Assembly: GCA_900768725.1 (NCBI GenBank)
Contig: CAAGDU010000127.1
Location: 1 to 16,126 of the forward strand
Origin: Bacteroidales bacterium
Lineage (GTDB): Bacteria > Bacteroidota > Bacteroidia > Bacteroidales > Paludibacteraceae
DNA length: 16,126 nucleotides
Direction of reading: 5' to 3'
The notes beneath the pieces are model-generated. The model did no database searches. It was given only the letters and a program-made list of their open reading frames with translations, and was not told the origin of the DNA. The translations under genes and the position numbers were made by a program. How positions within the stretch are numbered: the stretch's first letter is position 1; each line of letters starts with the position of its first letter. Positions 13,360-16,126 of the stretch are shown piece after piece.

Positions 13360-13377
13360 TGTAAGGAGGAGAAGACT

Positions 13378-13935
13378 ATGTCAAGAATTGGTAAATTACC
13401 TATCGCAATCCCTGCAGGCGTAACCGTAACCGTTAGCCCTGAGAATGTAGTAACCGTGAAAGGTCCTAAGGGTGAATTGACCCAGGCTGTTGATCCTCAA
13501 ATCACCGTAACCGTTGAGGATGGTGTGTGCCATGTTGCTCGTCCGAACGACGAGAAAGAGATGCGCTCGAAACACGGTTTGTATCGTGCATTGATTCACA
13601 ACATGGTGGTTGGTGTGCACGATGGTTATAAGAAAGTATTGGAGTTCGTAGGTGTCGGCTACCGTGTTGAGTTGTCTCAACCGCAGGTGCTCAACCTCTC
13701 GCTCGGCTATACACACCCTATCTACCTGGGCTTGCCCAAGGAGGTTAAGGTGGAGACCAAGTCGGAACGTAACCAGAACCCGCTCGTGATTTTGGAGTCG
13801 GCTGACAAGCAACTGCTCGGTCAGGTTTGCGCCAAGATTCGCTCGTTCCGTAAGCCGGAGCCCTACAAAGGCAAGGGTATTCGTTTCCAAGGTGAAGTTG
13901 TACGTCGTAAGGCTGGTAAGTCGGCTGGTAAATAA
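13378..13935 (+). CDS. rplF: 50S ribosomal protein L6
   Basis: 185 residues, with the two repeated alpha/beta domains of the family. L6 lies near the sarcin-ricin loop at the factor-binding site of the 50S subunit. MSRIGKLPIAIPAGVTVTVS opens the protein, and the C-terminal signature PEPYKGKGIRFQGE (about 160-173) is intact. A perfect AAGGAGG (13363-13369) lies 8 nt before the ATG. The TAA stop (13933-13935) is followed at once by an in-frame TAG. rplR starts 15 nt after the stop. Confidence 0.98.
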   Translation: MSRIGKLPIAIPAGVTVTVSPENVVTVKGPKGELTQAVDPQITVTVEDGVCHVARPNDEKEMRSKHGLYRALIHNMVVGVHDGYKKVLEFVGVGYRVELSQPQVLNLSLGYTHPIYLGLPKEVKVETKSERNQNPLVILESADKQLLGQVCAKIRSFRKPEPYKGKGIRFQGEVVRRKAGKSAGK

Positions 13936-13950
13936 TAGAAAGGAAGTATT

Positions 13951-14295
13951 ATGATTCAGAAAATAGCAAGAAGACTTAAGATTAAAGCCTCTATCCGCAC
14001 CAAGGTGTCGGGTACCGCTGAGCGTCCTCGTCTGACCGTATTCCGTAGCAACAGCCAAATCTACGCACAAGTGATTGACGATACCAAAGGCGTAACACTC
14101 GCCAGCGCATCGTCCCTCGGAATCAAAGATAAAATGACCAAGTCGGAGAAAGCAGCCCTCGTAGGTAAGGCTATTGCCGAGGCTGCAAAGAAAGCCGGTG
14201 TGAACGAAGTCGTTTTCGACCGCAACGGTTACCTCTATCATGGTCGAGTACAATCATTAGCAGATGCTGCTCGCGAAGCAGGTCTCCAATTCTAA
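13951..14295 (+). CDS. rplR: 50S ribosomal protein L18
   Basis: 114 residues, normal for the family. L18 carries 5S rRNA into the central protuberance with L5. The sequence includes the basic N-terminus IQKIARRLKIKASIRTKVSG, RPRLTVFRSNSQIYAQVIDD (about 25-44), and the C-terminal FDRNGYLYHGRVQSLADAAR (about 90-109) that ends AGLQF. A partial AAAGGAAG (13939-13946) precedes the ATG. rpsE is 16 nt downstream. Confidence 0.97.
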   Translation: MIQKIARRLKIKASIRTKVSGTAERPRLTVFRSNSQIYAQVIDDTKGVTLASASSLGIKDKMTKSEKAALVGKAIAEAAKKAGVNEVVFDRNGYLYHGRVQSLADAAREAGLQF

Positions 14296-14311
14296 AAACA
14301 CGAAGACTAAG

Positions 14312-14818
14312 ATGAATCGAGTTAAAACAACACAAGACTTGGAACTCAAGGAGCGCCTCGTCGCAGTTAACCGCGTAACGAAAGTTACGAAAGGTGGTCG
14401 CACCTTTACATTCGCAGCCATCGTCGTTGTAGGAAATGGAAATGGCATCGTAGGTCACGGTCTGGGTAAGGCTGGTGAAGTTACGGCGGCTATTGCTAAG
14501 GCTACAGAGGCTGCAAAGAAGAACCTTATTCAAGTGCCTGTACTGAAAGGTACTATCCCTCACGAGCAGTATGCTAAGTTTGGCGGTGCACGTGTGTATA
14601 TCCAGCCCGCAAGCGAAGGTACCGGAGTGAAAGCCGGTGGTGCTATGCGTGCCGTACTGGAGTCGGTGGGCGTAAACGACGTGCTGGCTAAGGCAAAAGG
14701 CTCTTCCAACCCTCACAACCTCGTGAAGGCTACTATCGCTGCTCTCGCAGAATTGCGCGATGCACGCACCGTAGCACAAAACCGTGGCGTGAGCCTCTCT
14801 ACAGTGTTTAACGGATAA
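14312..14818 (+). CDS. rpsE: 30S ribosomal protein S5
   Basis: 168 residues from ATG 14312 (MNRVKTTQDLELKERLV). An in-frame ATG at 14264 would add 16 residues and overlap rplR by 32 nt; the inner start agrees with Bacteroidetes S5 proteins and gives a normal 16-nt gap. S5 contributes to decoding accuracy and to mRNA entry with S3 and S4. The double-stranded-RNA-binding domain contains VTKVTKGGRTFTF and IVGHGLGKAGEVTAA; the loop here is where spectinomycin-resistance changes occur elsewhere, and it looks normal. AMRAVLESVG and KGSSNPHNLVKAT mark the C-terminal domain. Confidence 0.96.
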   Translation: MNRVKTTQDLELKERLVAVNRVTKVTKGGRTFTFAAIVVVGNGNGIVGHGLGKAGEVTAAIAKATEAAKKNLIQVPVLKGTIPHEQYAKFGGARVYIQPASEGTGVKAGGAMRAVLESVGVNDVLAKAKGSSNPHNLVKATIAALAELRDARTVAQNRGVSLSTVFNG

Positions 14819-14833
14819 TACGTATCGATGACT

Positions 14834-15010
14834 ATGGCAACTATTAAAATTCAACAAGTACGCAGCATCATCCGCTGCCCGAAAGTACAGAAAGAGACTA
14901 TGGCGGCTTTGGGCCTCCGTAAGATGAATGCCATCGTAGAGCATGAGGCTACTCCTGCTATCCTCGGTATGGTAGAGAAGGTAAAACACTTGGTAAAAGT
15001 AATTGATTAA
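14834..15010 (+). CDS. rpmD: 50S ribosomal protein L30
   Basis: 58 residues from ATG 14834 (MATIKIQQVRS). The ATG 6 nt earlier (14828) would add only two residues; the inner start matches the family's length and its usual beginning. L30 is a small protein bound to 23S rRNA on the outer face of the 50S subunit. GLRKMNAIVEHEATPAILGM (about 27-46) is the characteristic segment. It occupies its usual place between rpsE and rplO. Confidence 0.95.
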   Translation: MATIKIQQVRSIIRCPKVQKETMAALGLRKMNAIVEHEATPAILGMVEKVKHLVKVID

Positions 15011-15032
15011 CCCTTTAGTAATTAAAATCATT

Positions 15033-15479
15033 ATGGAATTACATAATTTAACGCCGGCTGCAGGTTCTGTGAAGACCGCTAAGCGTATCGGTCGTGGTGC
15101 CGGTTCGGGTCTTGGTGGCACTTCTACCCGTGGTCATAAGGGTGCTAAGTCGCGTTCCGGTTACTCGAAGAAAATCGGTTTCGAGGGTGGACAGATGCCT
15201 ATGCAACGTCGTCTTCCGAAGTTCGGCTTCAAGAACATCAACCACGTTGAGTACAAGGCTATCAACCTCGCAGTGCTCCAAGCATTGGCAGAGGCTAAGA
15301 ACCTCGAGAAAATCGGATTGGCAGAACTTCGCGAGGCAGGTTTCGTAAGCAAGACCGCACTGGTGAAGATTCTCGGTAACGGTACGCTGACCGCCAAACT
15401 GACCGTTGAGGCAAACGCTTTCAGCAAATCGGCTGAAGAGGCTATCACGGCTGCAGGCGGTACTATTGTGAAGATTTAA
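15033..15479 (+). CDS. rplO: 50S ribosomal protein L15
   Basis: 148 residues from ATG 15033 (MELHNLTPAAGSVKT). An upstream in-frame ATG at 15003 would add ten residues and overlap rpmD, which no family member supports. L15 is a late-assembly 50S protein with an extended basic N-terminus, seen here as RIGRGAGSGLGGTSTRGHKG (18-37) and KKIGFEGGQMPMQRRLPKFG (46-65). The globular C-terminal part ends in TIVKI. A terminator-like hairpin separates it from secY. Confidence 0.96.
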   Translation: MELHNLTPAAGSVKTAKRIGRGAGSGLGGTSTRGHKGAKSRSGYSKKIGFEGGQMPMQRRLPKFGFKNINHVEYKAINLAVLQALAEAKNLEKIGLAELREAGFVSKTALVKILGNGTLTAKLTVEANAFSKSAEEAITAAGGTIVKI

Positions 15480-15492
15480 TCGTCGGGCGATG

Positions 15493-15517
15493 GGATAGGA
15501 GTTTCGGACTCCTATCC
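15493..15517 (+). terminator. hairpin before secY, possible partial terminator
   Basis: GGATAGGAGT (15493-15502) and ACTCCTATCC (15508-15517) form a perfect 10-bp stem with loop TTCGG, followed by GTTTCCCTTT, a pyrimidine-rich but interrupted tail. It is the most terminator-like of the intercistronic hairpins. A leaky stop here would lower secY relative to the ribosomal genes. Confidence 0.5.
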
Positions 15518-15543
15518 GTTTCCCTTTCAAAAACGCAAAGTAA

Positions 15544-16126
15544 ATGAAATTTATCGAAACATGTAAGAATATCTGGAAGATTGAGGACCTCCGCAATCGA
15601 TTGCTGACCACGCTTTTGTTCGTGCTCATCTATCGTTTCGGTTCGTTCATCGTTCTCCCGGGTATCGACCCCACGGCTCTGACAGCACTTCATTCGCAGA
15701 CAGCGGGTGGCTTGATGGCACTTTTGGATATGTTCTCGGGTGGTGCATTCTCCAATGCATCTATCTTTGCGCTCGGTATCATGCCCTATATCTCCGCGTC
15801 TATCGTGATACAGCTGCTCACCATAGCAGTGCCGTATTTCCAAAAGATGCAGAAAGAGGGTGAGTCGGGTCGCCAAAAGATGAATCAAATCACACGTTAC
15901 CTGACGGTGGCTATCCTGCTGTTCCAAGGTCCCAGCTACTTGGTGAACCTTCGTGTGCAGATGGCGCAAGCAGGTCAGATGCTGGAAGTCGGTTTCAACT
16001 GGTTCACCATATCCTCTACTATTCTGCTCTGCGCAGGCTCTATGTTTGTGATGTGGTTGGGTGAGCGCATTACCGATCGTGGTGTAGGAAACGGTATTTC
16101 CTTCATCATCTTGATTGGTATCGTAG
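15544..16126 (+). CDS. secY: protein translocase subunit SecY, 3' end beyond window
   Basis: 194 residues are present before the right edge; the family is about 440-450, so less than half is seen. SecY is the channel of the Sec translocon in the inner membrane. Visible are TM1 (about 20-40), the plug and TM2 region FSGGAFSNASIFALGIMPYI (64-83), the TM2-TM3 loop ending in GESGRQKMNQITRYL (106-120), TM3, TM4 (about 155-172), and ERITDRGVGNGIS (174-186), a hallmark of the family. It ends the spc block after a 64-nt gap with a hairpin. No Shine-Dalgarno is evident before the ATG. Confidence 0.97.
   Translation, partial: MKFIETCKNIWKIEDLRNRLLTTLLFVLIYRFGSFIVLPGIDPTALTALHSQTAGGLMALLDMFSGGAFSNASIFALGIMPYISASIVIQLLTIAVPYFQKMQKEGESGRQKMNQITRYLTVAILLFQGPSYLVNLRVQMAQAGQMLEVGFNWFTISSTILLCAGSMFVMWLGERITDRGVGNGISFIILIGIV

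Overview
The window is a chromosomal segment from a member of the Bacteroidota, most likely order Bacteroidales; the genus cannot be fixed from the sequence. Four things point there: promoter boxes of the Bacteroidetes type (TTTG, about 20 nt, TAnnTTTG), weak or absent Shine-Dalgarno sequences before most genes, protein variants typical of the group (L2 with VDHPMGGGEG, a zinc-less 89-residue S14, the Bacteroidales form of S5), and a str operon without tuf between fusA and rpsJ.

Left part (1-1852, minus strand): a predicted lipoprotein of unknown function is followed 19 nt later by a DUF389 multi-pass membrane protein that runs off the left edge. They probably form an operon driven by a promoter near 1923-1954.

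Divergent intergenic region (1853-2590): no convincing protein gene. It holds the lipoprotein promoter, short direct repeats (TATACCTTGCA three times, ACCGAGACCTA twice), a near-perfect promoter for the ribosomal genes (2391-2422), and a GC-rich leader of about 160 nt before rpsL.

Right part (2591-16126, plus strand): the fused str, S10 and spc operons in one uninterrupted orientation: rpsL, rpsG, fusA, rpsJ, rplC, rplD, rplW, rplB, rpsS, rplV, rpsC, rplP, rpmC, rpsQ, rplN, rplX, rplE, rpsN, rpsH, rplF, rplR, rpsE, rpmD, rplO and the 5' part of secY. All genes look intact. Most are 2-45 nt apart, but five junctions are longer (rpsL-rpsG 192 nt, fusA-rpsJ 142, rpsJ-rplC 143, rpsN-rpsH 240, rplO-secY 64) and each holds RNA-hairpin potential. 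Together the genes supply small- and large-subunit ribosomal proteins, the translocation GTPase EF-G and the core of the Sec translocon.

There is no obvious new multi-gene system: the coding content is ordinary housekeeping. What deserves a second look is non-coding: the rpsL leader, a 15-nt motif shared by that leader and the rpsG-fusA gap, the rpsN-rpsH spacer with competing hairpins and a tiny ORF, and a structured rpsJ-rplC spacer. All are unproven.
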